64,000 nt of DNA from Rugamonas sp. A1-17 (GTDB taxonomy: Bacteria > Pseudomonadota > Gammaproteobacteria > Burkholderiales > Burkholderiaceae_D). Shown piece after piece: positions 1 to 7,761 of the stretch (position 1 is the first letter of the stretch; every line of letters starts with the position of its first letter). Position numbers and translations under genes: made by a program. Location of the stretch: the NCBI GenBank assembly GCA_025548565.1, contig JAJLPB010000002.1, forward strand, positions 496,001 through 560,000, written 5' to 3'. A model generated the notes under the pieces. The model was given only the letters and a program-made list of their open reading frames with translations. It did no database searches and had not been told where the DNA came from.

Positions 1-206
1 GCGCGGTGCAGCAGGCGGCGGCCGTCGGCTGTGTTCATCGCGGCCACGCCCAGCCGCCCGCCCGAATCGGCTTCCAGCTTGGCCAACAACGCCGCCGCCG
101 ACAGCGGCGTGGACGAAGGCGCGTTGTCCAGCAGGTCAGCGGCGCTGGCGAAGGGGGCGACGGCAAGCGCCAGCAACAGGGTACGGCGAGTGGTTGAAAC
201 GGTCAT
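1..206 (-). CDS. class A beta-lactamase, N-terminal part (cut by window edge)
   Basis: Only the first 68 codons are visible; the rest lies before the window. The start is the ATG whose complement is at 204-206. The N-terminus has a twin-arginine-like signal (TTRRTLLLAL) and an Ala-rich cleavage region, then LLAKLEADSGGRLGVAAM, which matches the first helix and first strand of class A serine beta-lactamases (family pattern E-x-x-x-G-R-L-G-V). The SxxK, SDN and KTG motifs would be off-window, so activity cannot be judged. It diverges from the FAD monooxygenase with about 105 bases between them. It could also be another penicillin-recognising hydrolase. Confidence 0.6.
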   Translation of the reverse strand, partial: MTVSTTRRTLLLALAVAPFASAADLLDNAPSSTPLSAAALLAKLEADSGGRLGVAAMNTADGRRLLHR

Positions 207-311
207 GGTGAACAAATATAAGTTAAACAATATTTCGCATATTACCAGCCGATACTTAAGCCCGTATTCAATCGAACACCCCCTGTACCGCGACGGAGGT
301 AAACTCATTGC

Positions 312-1841
312 ATGGTCCCTCAAGTCCTCATCGTCGGCGCCGGTCCCACCGGCTTGGTGCTCGCCATCTGCCTGGCGCGGCATGGCGTTGCCGTGCGCAT
401 CGTCGACAAGAACAGCGGCCCAGGCCAGGCTTCGCGCGCCATGGCGGTGCACGCGCGCACGCTGGAGTTCTACCGGCAGCTGGGCTTTGCCGATGCCGTC
501 GTCAACCTCGGTATCAAGGTCGAAGCCATCCACCTGCGCGAGGGCGGCGAGGATGTGATCGAGCTACCGTTCAAGGACATCGGCGCGGGGCTCAGCCCCT
601 ACCCCTTTGTGCTGGCCTTCCCGCAGGACGACCACGAACGCTTCCTGGTCGAGCAGTTGAAGGCGCTCGGAGTCGAGGTCGAATGGAACACCGCGCTGGC
701 ATCGTTCACGCAGGACGAATGGGGCGTGCGCGCCATGCTGGAACGGGATGGCGCCCCTGTGGCCCGCAACAGCGCCTACCTGTGCGGATGCGACGGCGCC
801 CACAGCCGCGTGCGTGAATCGCTCAAGCTCGATTTCGCCGGCGGCACCTACGACCACCTGTATTACGTGGCCGACGTCAAGACCTCGGGCCCGGACAACC
901 GCGACCTGATCGGCCATATCGGCGCCAACACCTTCGCGCTGATGTTGCCGGTGCGTTCGCGCGGCATGCAGCGCCTGATCGGCATCATGCCGCCGCAGGC
1001 GGAGGCCATGCCGGAGCCGGGGTTCGAGGATGTGCGCCCGGTGCTGGAGCCGCTGCTCGGTATCCAGGTGGAACAGGTCAACTGGTTCTCCACCTACCGC
1101 GTGCATCATCGCGTGGCCTCGCAGTTCCATTCCGGCCGCTGCTTCCTGAGCGGCGACGCCGCCCACGTCCACAGCCCCGCCGGCGGCCAGGGCATGAACA
1201 CCGGCATCGGCGACGCCGTCAACCTGTCGTGGAAACTGGCCCAGGTGCTGCAGGCCCGCGCCGATCCCTCGCTGCTCGACACCTACCAAGCCGAACGCAT
1301 CGTCTTCGCGCGCAAGCTGGTGGCCACCACCGACCGCGTCTTCCAGCTGGTGGTGTCGCAGGGCGCCAGCGGGCAGCTGCTGCGCAAATGGCTGGTGCCG
1401 CACCTGCTGCCGATGCTGGCCGGCTTTGCGGCCGCGCGCCGCACGGCGTTCAAGACCTTGTCGCAAGTGCAGATCCACTATCCCGACAGCTCCCTGAGCG
1501 CGGGCCGCGCCGGCGATGTGATCGGCGGCGACCGTCTGCCGTGGGTGCCGCAGGCGGAAGGTGGCGACAACTTCGAGGCGCTGCAATCGCTGGAGTGGCA
1601 GCTGCACGTCTACGGCGCGGCCTCGCCCGCGCTGGACGCGGTGGCATGCGGACTGTCGCTGCCGCTGCACGTCTATCCATGGACCGAAGCCGCCGCCGAC
1701 GCCGGCCTGCTGCGCGACGCGGCCTACCTGATCCGGCCGGACATGCACGTGGCGCTGGCCATGCCGCGGCAGGAACTCGACACCCTGCACGACATGGCGG
1801 CGCGCCACCACTTGCGCTTCGCCCACCGCAAAATTGATTGA
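312..1841 (+). CDS. FAD-dependent aromatic monooxygenase (PheA/TfdB type)
   Basis: A 509-residue flavoprotein of the PHBH-fold family, which hydroxylates aromatic or polyketide-like rings using FAD and NAD(P)H. Residues 9-14 (GAGPTG) form the dinucleotide-binding loop. A CDGAHSRVRE motif near residue 160 and GDAAHVHSPAGGQGMNTGIG near 280 are the conserved DG and GD flavin motifs. The last ~100 residues match the thioredoxin-like tail of this family (LLRDAAYLIRPDMHVA). GGAGGT lies 11 bases before the ATG. It stands alone on the + strand, so the substrate is unknown. Cytosolic; no signal peptide. Confidence 0.88.
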   Translation: MVPQVLIVGAGPTGLVLAICLARHGVAVRIVDKNSGPGQASRAMAVHARTLEFYRQLGFADAVVNLGIKVEAIHLREGGEDVIELPFKDIGAGLSPYPFVLAFPQDDHERFLVEQLKALGVEVEWNTALASFTQDEWGVRAMLERDGAPVARNSAYLCGCDGAHSRVRESLKLDFAGGTYDHLYYVADVKTSGPDNRDLIGHIGANTFALMLPVRSRGMQRLIGIMPPQAEAMPEPGFEDVRPVLEPLLGIQVEQVNWFSTYRVHHRVASQFHSGRCFLSGDAAHVHSPAGGQGMNTGIGDAVNLSWKLAQVLQARADPSLLDTYQAERIVFARKLVATTDRVFQLVVSQGASGQLLRKWLVPHLLPMLAGFAAARRTAFKTLSQVQIHYPDSSLSAGRAGDVIGGDRLPWVPQAEGGDNFEALQSLEWQLHVYGAASPALDAVACGLSLPLHVYPWTEAAADAGLLRDAAYLIRPDMHVALAMPRQELDTLHDMAARHHLRFAHRKID

Positions 1842-1908
1842 CACGCTTCCCGGCATCAGGCTAAGGTCTTCACCGAACGAATTCTTTGCCAGCCCATAAA
1901 AGGAAGCC

Positions 1909-3768
1909 ATGAACCACCAGCCCCAGAATTTCTCCCGCCGCCAGCTGCTGTTATCCGCGCTGTCCGCCGCCACGGTCAACGCACTGCCCGGCTTCGCGCT
2001 GGCGCAGGCCGCGCCGGCCGATGCCCGTTTCTCCACGCTGTTGGAGAACTTCGCCGACGAGATTCTGCGGCTGGCGCCGACCAGCGCCACCTCGCTGGGA
2101 CTGGACAAGGGCGCGCGCGCCGGCCTGAAAGCGCAGCTGGAAGACCTGTCGCCGGTTGGCGACGCCGCCTGGGCCGCGCAGGTCAAGTCCATGCTGGGCC
2201 GCCTGTCCGCGCTGGACCGCGAGGCCCTCGGCGCCGATGCGCAACTGCGCTACGACACGGTGCGCTATGCCGCCAGCGAAGGCGTGGCGGGCTTGCGCTT
2301 CCCGTTCGGCGGCGCCGCCAGCGGCTTCTTTGGCGGCACCTCGCCCTTCCCCGTCACCCAGCAGGACGGCGCGCTGACCCGCATCCCCGAATTCCTCGAC
2401 TCGCAGCACCAGATCGCCAACGCCGCCGATGCCGAGGCCTATCTGGAGCGCGTGGCCGGCATGGCGCGCATGCTGGACCAGGAGACCGCCCGCATCGTCG
2501 AACAGGCCGGCCACGGCATCATGCCGCCGGACTTCATCGCCCGCACCGCGCTGGGGCAGTTGAAGGACTACCGCAAGACCGCCGTCGCCGCGCAAAAGCT
2601 GGTGACATCGATCAGTGAGCGCACCGCGAAGCTGGGCATCGCTGGCGACTGGAACGCGCGCGCGGCCAAGCTGGTCGACGGCATGGTCTATCCGGCGCTG
2701 GACCGGCAGATCGCCGCCTTCGCCAAGGCCACCGCCAAGGCGACCAGTGTCGCCGGCGTGCACCGCCTGCCGGACGGCGCGGCGTACTACGAATGGGCGC
2801 TCAAGCTGGGTACCTCGACCAGTCATACCGCCAAAGAGATCCACGCGATCGGGCTGGAACAGAACAAGCAGCTGCAGGCGCGCATCGACACCATCCTCAA
2901 GGCGCAGGGCATCGCGCACGGCACGGTGGGCGCGCGCCTGACCGCGCTGGCCAAGGATCCGAAGCGCTTCTATGCCGACAACGACCAGGGCCGCGAGCAG
3001 CTGATCGCCTACTGCAATGAGCGCATCCAGGCCGTGCGCGCGCTGATGCCAAAGATCTCGCACATGGATTTGAAGGTGCCGCTGCAGGTCAAGCGCGTGC
3101 CGGCCGATATCGAAGCCGGCGCGGCGCTGGGCTATATGAACTTCGCCTCGCTGGACGGCTCGCGCCCTGCGATCTACTACATCAATTTGAAATCGACCAC
3201 GCTGTGGCCGAAGTCCGAGCTGGCCACGTTGACCGCGCACGAAGGCTTGCCGGGCCACGCCTTCCAGGGCGCCTACCTGGCCGAGCACCATGAGGAGCTG
3301 CCGCTGATCGCATCGCTGATGGGCTTTAACGCCTTCGTCGAAGGCTGGGCGCTGTATGCGGAACAGCTGGTCGATGAATTCGGGTTGTACGCCAACGATC
3401 CATTCAGCGAGATCGGCTATCTCCAGGCGCAGCAATTCCGCGCCTGCCGGCTGGTGGTCGATACCGGCATCCACGCGATGAAGTGGACGCGCCAGCAGGC
3501 TATCCGCTTCCTGGTCGAGAACACCGGGCGCGGCCTGCAGGCGATGACCAGCGAGATCGACCGCTATTGTGTGTCGCCGGGCCAGGCGTGCGGCTACAAG
3601 ATGGGCCACAACGAAATCCTGCGCCAGCGCGACCGCGCCAAGGCCGCGCTGGGCGGCAAGTTCGACCTGGCCGCCTTCAACGACGCGCTGGTGCAAAGTT
3701 GCGGCGTGCCGCTAACGGTGCTGCCGACGGTGGTGGACCGCTACATCAACGGCGCGAAGAAGACCTGA
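1909..3768 (+). CDS. DUF885 family protein, Tat-exported
   Basis: A 619-residue member of the DUF885 family, whose fold and metal motif resemble gluzincin metallopeptidases although few members have been tested. The N-terminus has a Tat signal (SRRQLLLSALS, then an Ala-rich region ending in ALAQA), so a periplasmic location is likely. HEGLPGH at residues 444-450 and EGWALYAE starting at residue 478 are the conserved family motifs and would supply the zinc ligands and catalytic Glu. It starts 68 bases after the monooxygenase with no obvious terminator between them. Peptidase activity is inferred from the motif. Confidence 0.85.
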   Translation: MNHQPQNFSRRQLLLSALSAATVNALPGFALAQAAPADARFSTLLENFADEILRLAPTSATSLGLDKGARAGLKAQLEDLSPVGDAAWAAQVKSMLGRLSALDREALGADAQLRYDTVRYAASEGVAGLRFPFGGAASGFFGGTSPFPVTQQDGALTRIPEFLDSQHQIANAADAEAYLERVAGMARMLDQETARIVEQAGHGIMPPDFIARTALGQLKDYRKTAVAAQKLVTSISERTAKLGIAGDWNARAAKLVDGMVYPALDRQIAAFAKATAKATSVAGVHRLPDGAAYYEWALKLGTSTSHTAKEIHAIGLEQNKQLQARIDTILKAQGIAHGTVGARLTALAKDPKRFYADNDQGREQLIAYCNERIQAVRALMPKISHMDLKVPLQVKRVPADIEAGAALGYMNFASLDGSRPAIYYINLKSTTLWPKSELATLTAHEGLPGHAFQGAYLAEHHEELPLIASLMGFNAFVEGWALYAEQLVDEFGLYANDPFSEIGYLQAQQFRACRLVVDTGIHAMKWTRQQAIRFLVENTGRGLQAMTSEIDRYCVSPGQACGYKMGHNEILRQRDRAKAALGGKFDLAAFNDALVQSCGVPLTVLPTVVDRYINGAKKT

Positions 3769-3878
3769 GTTGTAGTAGCTCAGGTTTGGCGTAGCACCTA
3801 AATAAAGTAAGGCTGCAGGCGTCGGTCGGCTGCCGCACCCCACTGCAGACATTATGCAGATTTTATCTTATTACCCAA

Positions 3879-4400
3879 TTAAAATGAAACACTCCAAGAT
3901 GGATATATGTTTTTTGTCCTGGAGTAGATGTCTTGGAGACGAAGTTCATCATATACGAAGTTGGGAACGTTGACGAAAATAAAAAGGAATTTATTTTTTA
4001 GACTCTGAGCAACCAGTAGCTCTGCGGTGGAGATTGAAAAAAAATATCCTTTAAAACTATCTGGGATAGAAGATTTATCCGTTGATTTTATTTCGCAAAT
4101 AGTTATTCTTTCAAAATACTTCTCAATCCATTTTTCATCATCAAATTTTGGCTTCAACCTACCGCTAACTCTAACCAAGTCAAAAGCCTTCCCGTAAATT
4201 ATGTATCCTTTTTCCGCAAATTTAACAATAACTTTTTTTCTTTGAGCTGCGGTTAGAACATAAAAACCTTTAACGTCCCTCATTATATCCAAGGCTTTTT
4301 TTGCTGTAGAACTTCCGCTAGACTTAATAACAGGATCTGAATCAGTAGAAATATCTTCTTCCAGCTGTTCAACGACCTCTTCCAATCCCTTTTTCGCCAT
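3879..4400 (-). CDS. hypothetical protein, possible PD-(D/E)XK nuclease-like fold
   Basis: A 173-residue protein that I cannot place in a named family. Its codons are visibly A+T-rich (many AAA, TTT, ATT), unlike the GC-rich neighbours, which suggests recent acquisition. Residues 1-40 are acidic and low-complexity. The core shows GKAFDLVRV (Asp74), ITICEIKST (Glu103-x-Lys105) and then an amphipathic helix and a hydrophobic strand (KFLFIFVNV), the order expected for a PD-(D/E)XK nuclease core (D, then ExK). This is pattern reading only. The start ATG has AAGGTG about 9 bases upstream. It lies just outside one end of the IS element. Confidence 0.6.
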   Translation of the reverse strand: MAKKGLEEVVEQLEEDISTDSDPVIKSSGSSTAKKALDIMRDVKGFYVLTAAQRKKVIVKFAEKGYIIYGKAFDLVRVSGRLKPKFDDEKWIEKYFERITICEIKSTDKSSIPDSFKGYFFSISTAELLVAQSLKNKFLFIFVNVPNFVYDELRLQDIYSRTKNIYPSWSVSF

Positions 4401-4504
4401 GGTATTTTCACCTTTAGTTATTTTTATTTATAAGTCTTAAAACGTCAAAGAATTGGTATTTCTACGTCGCTTACTTTATCCTGATGATCTGCAATCGGCT
4501 GTAT
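4401..4504. other. intergenic region between the 173-residue gene and the IS end
   Basis: About 100 A+T-rich bases upstream of the minus-strand nuclease-like gene, so its promoter should be here; no consensus promoter is clear. Bases 4489-4501 (ctgcaatcggctg) are one of five island repeats described in the findings. With the IS noncoding end at 4519-4768 this makes a gene-free stretch of about 370 bases. Confidence 0.5.
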
Positions 4505-4518
4505 ATGGACTCCTCCTC

Positions 4519-4768
4519 GTTTGCAAACATTCCGTCTTTGACTTTCAGGTACGACTGCTCACGTATATTCGGTCTCTAACTGCATTGCCCGTCGTCGGGC
4601 AAGGACCATAATGGGCTATTCGCGCGCTGGCTCCCAATTGCTTCTTCGGGCTCGAAGGCCACAGCCATTTTCGGGTTCTGTCAGCGCCGGTTCGACCTGT
4701 TGGCCATCATCGGCATGTTTCGCAATCGTGGTTGGATACTCCTTTTTACGTACTAACTGATCTACTGC
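4519..4768 (-). ncRNA. candidate bridge/seekRNA region of the IS
   Basis: This is the 250-base noncoding segment 3' of the transposase. It contains a perfect 7-bp stem with a 4-base loop at 4585-4602 (TTGCCCG-TCGT-CGGGCAA). IS110/IS1111 elements use a structured RNA from their noncoding end to choose target and donor DNA. Assignment rests on position and one visible stem; exact RNA ends are unknown. Confidence 0.35.
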
Positions 4769-5800
4769 TTAGACCGCGACCAGCCCAGGCTGGTAATCAG
4801 TGCCCTTGGTCATCATCGCCCAGGCGATACGCGCCGTCTTGTTGGCCAGCGCGACCGCGGCAATGTTGTGATGCCTTGTCTGCGCGATGTGCGTTACCCA
4901 GCGACTCATCCGATCATTCTTGCTGGCCGCCGTTCGCAAAACTGAACGGGCCCCGTGAATCAACAGCGTTCGTAGCTGCGCGTCGCCTCGCTTCGTAATA
5001 CCCAGCAATCGTTCTTTGCCGCCTGAGCTGTTTTGCCTTGGCGTCAGCCCCAGCGATGCCGCCATTTGTCTGCCACTGCTAAACTGCTTTGCATCGCCGA
5101 CGTTGGCCACAATCGCGGTCGCGATGATCGGGCCTACGCCGCGCAACTGCTGCAACCTGGTGGCGACCGGATCGGTGGCCGCCGCGATTTCTATTTCCTG
5201 ATCCAGTTCCTTGACCCGGAGTTCCAAGTTCAGCAGATCGAGCCACAAGCCGCGCAGCATGCGACGAAACCGCAACGTCAATCCGTTCTCCAGATCGTCC
5301 AGCCAGCAAGGAATGGCAGCCCTCAGCTGTATCATTTCCCTTGGTGCCACCAGACCGTACTCGCTACACAGGCCACGGATCTGGTTGCCCTTGGCGGTGC
5401 GCTGGCTGCACAGCTCCGCTCTGATCCGGTGTATCGCCTGCAGGTCCTGCTGCTCGACCGATTTGACCGCGACGAAGCGCATGCTCGGGCGGCTCATCGC
5501 CTCGCAAATCGCTTCCGCATCGTTCGCGTCGTTCTTGTTACTCTTCACGTACGGTTTGACAAACTGCGGTGCGATGAGCTTCACCGTGAAGCCGCGTCTC
5601 TGCAATTGCCGAGCCCAATGATGCGCGCCACCGCAAGCTTCCATGCCAATCTCGCAGCCAAGTTCAATCTTCTCCAGCAATGCCGCCAGCCATTCCGCCC
5701 GGCCCAGCTTCTTGCGCCATACAACCTTTTCGCAACGATCAACCCCGTGCACTTGAAAGACGCTCTTGGCGAGATCGACGCCGACGCGGATAATCTTCAT
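4769..5800 (-). CDS. IS110-family transposase (IS1111 group)
   Basis: A 343-residue DEDD recombinase, full length for the family. The N-terminal RuvC-like domain has Asp9 (VGVDLAK), Glu54 (GMEACGG) and the KNDANDAEA motif with Asp91 and Asp94. The C-terminal Tnp_IS110 domain begins near residue 210 (LQQLRGVGPIIATAIV, a helix-hairpin-helix) and includes the Ser-containing SLGLTPRQNSSGGKERL segment. No frameshift is visible, so the element may be active. The ATG is 65 bases inside the inverted repeat. It is more GC-rich than the island genes around it, consistent with a separate later insertion. Confidence 0.93.
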   Translation of the reverse strand: MKIIRVGVDLAKSVFQVHGVDRCEKVVWRKKLGRAEWLAALLEKIELGCEIGMEACGGAHHWARQLQRRGFTVKLIAPQFVKPYVKSNKNDANDAEAICEAMSRPSMRFVAVKSVEQQDLQAIHRIRAELCSQRTAKGNQIRGLCSEYGLVAPREMIQLRAAIPCWLDDLENGLTLRFRRMLRGLWLDLLNLELRVKELDQEIEIAAATDPVATRLQQLRGVGPIIATAIVANVGDAKQFSSGRQMAASLGLTPRQNSSGGKERLLGITKRGDAQLRTLLIHGARSVLRTAASKNDRMSRWVTHIAQTRHHNIAAVALANKTARIAWAMMTKGTDYQPGLVAV

Positions 5801-5911
5801 GGTGGACTCCTTCTCTCAACTGGTTGTGTCGAAACTCCAGTTTAGGCGCTCAGACGCCGACAGGTGAAGAGGAGTCCATCCCATTGTTCTTGGCCGATAC
5901 TGATCGACACA

Positions 5912-6214
5912 CTAACCTTGCTTACTCTTCTCTCGGGCAGAGAACAGATAACCTACTATACCTCCGGCTATGGGCGACAGTCCGGTCATAACGGTTTTAA
6001 AAACCTCCATTCCATGTCCAGACGTGTCATGAATTCCTAGCACTGCCGTAACTAAGATTAAAACCATAATTCCAGTAAACGTTACAGCAGCAAATCGAAT
6101 TTTCAATGTTTCAAATTCTGATGATTCTGGAGTTTTTAGAATAACATACGCCACAATAGCCACAATGAATATAAATAATAGCAATATAAAAATAATAATA
6201 TAGTCAAGATTCAT
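5912..6214 (-). CDS. small three-helix membrane protein, unknown
   Basis: A 100-residue A+T-rich gene. I chose the ATG at 6214 (MNLDYIIIF) rather than the upstream GTG at 6235 because GGAGGA lies 5 bases before it. Predicted membrane segments are at about residues 4-26, 42-62 and 74-92, followed by a short basic tail (SAREKSKQG). No enzymatic motif is visible. It sits between the IS and the 317-residue unknown gene on the same strand, about 117 bases after that gene's stop, so the two could share a transcript. Function unknown. Confidence 0.7.
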   Translation of the reverse strand: MNLDYIIIFILLLFIFIVAIVAYVILKTPESSEFETLKIRFAAVTFTGIMVLILVTAVLGIHDTSGHGMEVFKTVMTGLSPIAGGIVGYLFSAREKSKQG

Positions 6215-6286
6215 CGAATCCTCCGGGTCGACCACTTTGCCACAAAAAAAATTTTAAAAATCTATTTATTAATCGTGAGATTTCAT

Positions 6287-6307
6287 AGCCAAGGTCTGGC
6301 ATTGGCT
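6287..6307. repeat. small inverted repeat after the 317-residue gene
   Basis: AGCCAA at 6287-6292 pairs with TTGGCT at 6302-6307 across a 9-base loop, just downstream of the minus-strand gene that ends at 6332. No T-run follows, so it is not a standard intrinsic terminator. It adjoins another island repeat at 6321-6331. Confidence 0.3.
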
Positions 6308-6331
6308 GTTGCAGAAATCATGAATCGGCTG

Positions 6332-7285
6332 TTACTTATCTTTCTCATTAACAGGAATCATTAGCCCCTTCGGCTTTGCCAACTCACAAAACTCTTCGGC
6401 GGTGTACTTCATCGCTAGTGCCGCCAATCCGCTGGCGACAAGAGGAACGCCAATACGAAAATCGCTCAAAGCAGTGATTACGGCTGCGGCAAAGTAGCCG
6501 TCGTTAAAAACTTTTGGAACCCGGTTTGACCAGAGCTTGTAAATGGGGCTACTCGGTTTGCAAAAGGTCTTCCAAGCAATGCGCCTAAGAAGCGCAAACG
6601 TGGTACGTCCGATGTGCTTGGGGTCCTCAGCTTTATCAGAAGAAGGGAGAAGAAGTCGGTCAGGTGCAGGGAGCTGCTGAATCGAATAGTTTCGAACGTC
6701 AGCAAGAAGCTTGATACCTGCCGAAGGCACGCTATTGCCGATCAGCTTTAGTATCTCATCGTCTGAATTTCGCTCCAAAAGTAAGATAGCCTTTGACTCC
6801 ACTTCTTGGGGATCTAGCGCGCCGTCACCACTATCGATCAGTTCAGCCAAAATGCACTCTTCCTCGATCCGCTGAACAAATCGCTTTTGAAATTGATGGC
6901 GGGTACGATCAGAGTTAATGTTGTTGATGTTCTTTATCACTCCATTGATCAGTTTCTTTGATTCAGCTATTTTTTTCTGGCGCAGTAAGACAACTGCAAG
7001 CAGCCCACTTGCCTCCAGGTGGAGGCGAGTTTTTAGACCAGATAGCTTCCGAATACCGATTAGCCCAACCTCGGCATATGTAAGCCGATTGGCATCGACG
7101 CACGCCTCATACGCCCATAGCTTTGCTTTCAAGAGCCGTGGGTGGCGTCGGTCATCCGGGAAAAGCTCTTGAATCCGGCCAGCGATCTCTATCGCGGTAT
7201 CGGGCTCTGCTTCAACTACTGCTTTCTTCAACGCTTTCTCAAGTGGAGCGAGCGCAGTCTTTTGATAATCATGTAGGTTATTCAC
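6332..7285 (-). CDS. hypothetical protein, helical N-terminus and hydrophobic C-terminus
   Basis: About 317 residues, A+T-richer than the flanking chromosome, family not recognised. The first ~180 residues are helical and read like degenerate TPR-type repeats (LHLEASGLLAVVLLRQKKI). A linker follows, then a C-terminal module of about 75 residues starting at KPSSPIYKLW with a hydrophobic Ala/Gly-rich stretch (YFAAAVITALSDF, VPLVASGLAALAM) that may insert into a membrane. I prefer the GTG at 7285 because GGAG lies 6 bases upstream; a GTG at 7297 in the same frame has no ribosome site. An N-terminal sensor with a C-terminal membrane part is plausible but unproven. Confidence 0.72.
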   Translation of the reverse strand: MNNLHDYQKTALAPLEKALKKAVVEAEPDTAIEIAGRIQELFPDDRRHPRLLKAKLWAYEACVDANRLTYAEVGLIGIRKLSGLKTRLHLEASGLLAVVLLRQKKIAESKKLINGVIKNINNINSDRTRHQFQKRFVQRIEEECILAELIDSGDGALDPQEVESKAILLLERNSDDEILKLIGNSVPSAGIKLLADVRNYSIQQLPAPDRLLLPSSDKAEDPKHIGRTTFALLRRIAWKTFCKPSSPIYKLWSNRVPKVFNDGYFAAAVITALSDFRIGVPLVASGLAALAMKYTAEEFCELAKPKGLMIPVNEKDK

Positions 7286-7389
7286 TACACACTCCACGAG
7301 ATTAAACGTATGTTGCTATTCCATATCCACCTAGACCACATTCTAAAAGTCCATTATGCCGAAGCTCTGCCCGTATCAACGGCCACTGC

Positions 7390-7402
7390 TGGCCGAGTGC
7401 GG
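7390..7402 (+). repeat. GGCCGA-type island repeat
   Basis: TGGCCGAGTGCGG follows a small hairpin (GGCCA-CTGC-TGGCC, 7381-7394) just downstream of the 57-residue gene. It matches TGGCCGAAGGCGG at 7628-7640 in 11 of 13 bases. Related, weaker copies are at 4489-4501, 5891-5903 and 6321-6331, all between genes of the island. Confidence 0.35.
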
Positions 7403-7406
7403 TCCC

Positions 7407-7580
7407 TTACTTTTTCTGCTGGAAAAAGAAAACCATAGGCAATGTAATAACAAAGGTAACTAACACGATGGTTACTACTCTATACCAATCGAGATGAAAA
7501 AAACCGTTCAAGAGCCCCTGATAAATAGCCGTTCCGACACCAGCACCTGCGGGAACGCTTACAAGAAATTTTTTATTCAT
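7407..7580 (-). CDS. small membrane protein, unknown (57 residues)
   Basis: MNKKFLVSVPAGAGV begins a 57-residue protein with a Gly/Ala-rich first half and a strong membrane segment at about residues 34-52 (VVTIVLVTFVITLPMVF), ending in QQKK. The open frame runs on upstream to 7883, but that part overlaps the well-supported DUF1801 gene on the other strand and has no hydrophobic or conserved character, so I take the ATG at 7580. The ribosome site is weak. It is the last island gene before the GC-rich chromosome resumes. Function unknown. Confidence 0.5.
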   Translation of the reverse strand: MNKKFLVSVPAGAGVGTAIYQGLLNGFFHLDWYRVVTIVLVTFVITLPMVFFFQQKK

Positions 7581-7627
7581 ATTCGTTTCGATTTCATAAA
7601 ATTCCACGCAATGGCATGGTCCGGTGT

Positions 7628-7640
7628 TGGCCGAAGGCGG
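7628..7640 (+). repeat. GGCCGA-type island repeat
   Basis: TGGCCGAAGGCGG lies in the 180-base gap between the 57-residue gene and the DUF1801 gene. It is the best match to the copy at 7390-7402. Apart from this repeat the gap shows no clear promoter. Confidence 0.35.
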
Positions 7641-7761
7641 CATCAAAGCATAGCTGATCGCCAAACGGAAAAGTTCACACATTGTCACATCCCTCCGCGT
7701 CTTCGGCGGAGAGCCGGGTATAATTATTTTTCTGCCACTATTGATTCCATCGAGGTGCACT

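Larger units (their letters stand above)
4505..5879 (-). mobile_element. IS110-family (IS1111-type) insertion sequence
   Basis: About 1.37 kb bounded by short inverted repeats: 4505-4518 reads ATGGACTCCTCCTC and the reverse complement of 5866-5879 reads ATGGACTCCTCTTC (13 of 14 identical). The single gene is a DEDD transposase. The noncoding part is short upstream of the transposase (about 65 bases) and long downstream (about 250 bases), the arrangement known for the IS1111 group, where the targeting RNA is encoded 3' of the gene. No target duplication is seen, as expected. True ends may lie a few bases outside the repeats. Confidence 0.75.

Noticed and set aside
5801..5865. Short stems between the transposase start and the IS end (AACTGG/CCAGTT, GGCG/CGCC) as the guide RNA
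   Set aside because: IS1111-type elements carry the RNA 3' of the gene, and this segment is only about 65 bases; the longer 3' noncoding part is the better candidate.
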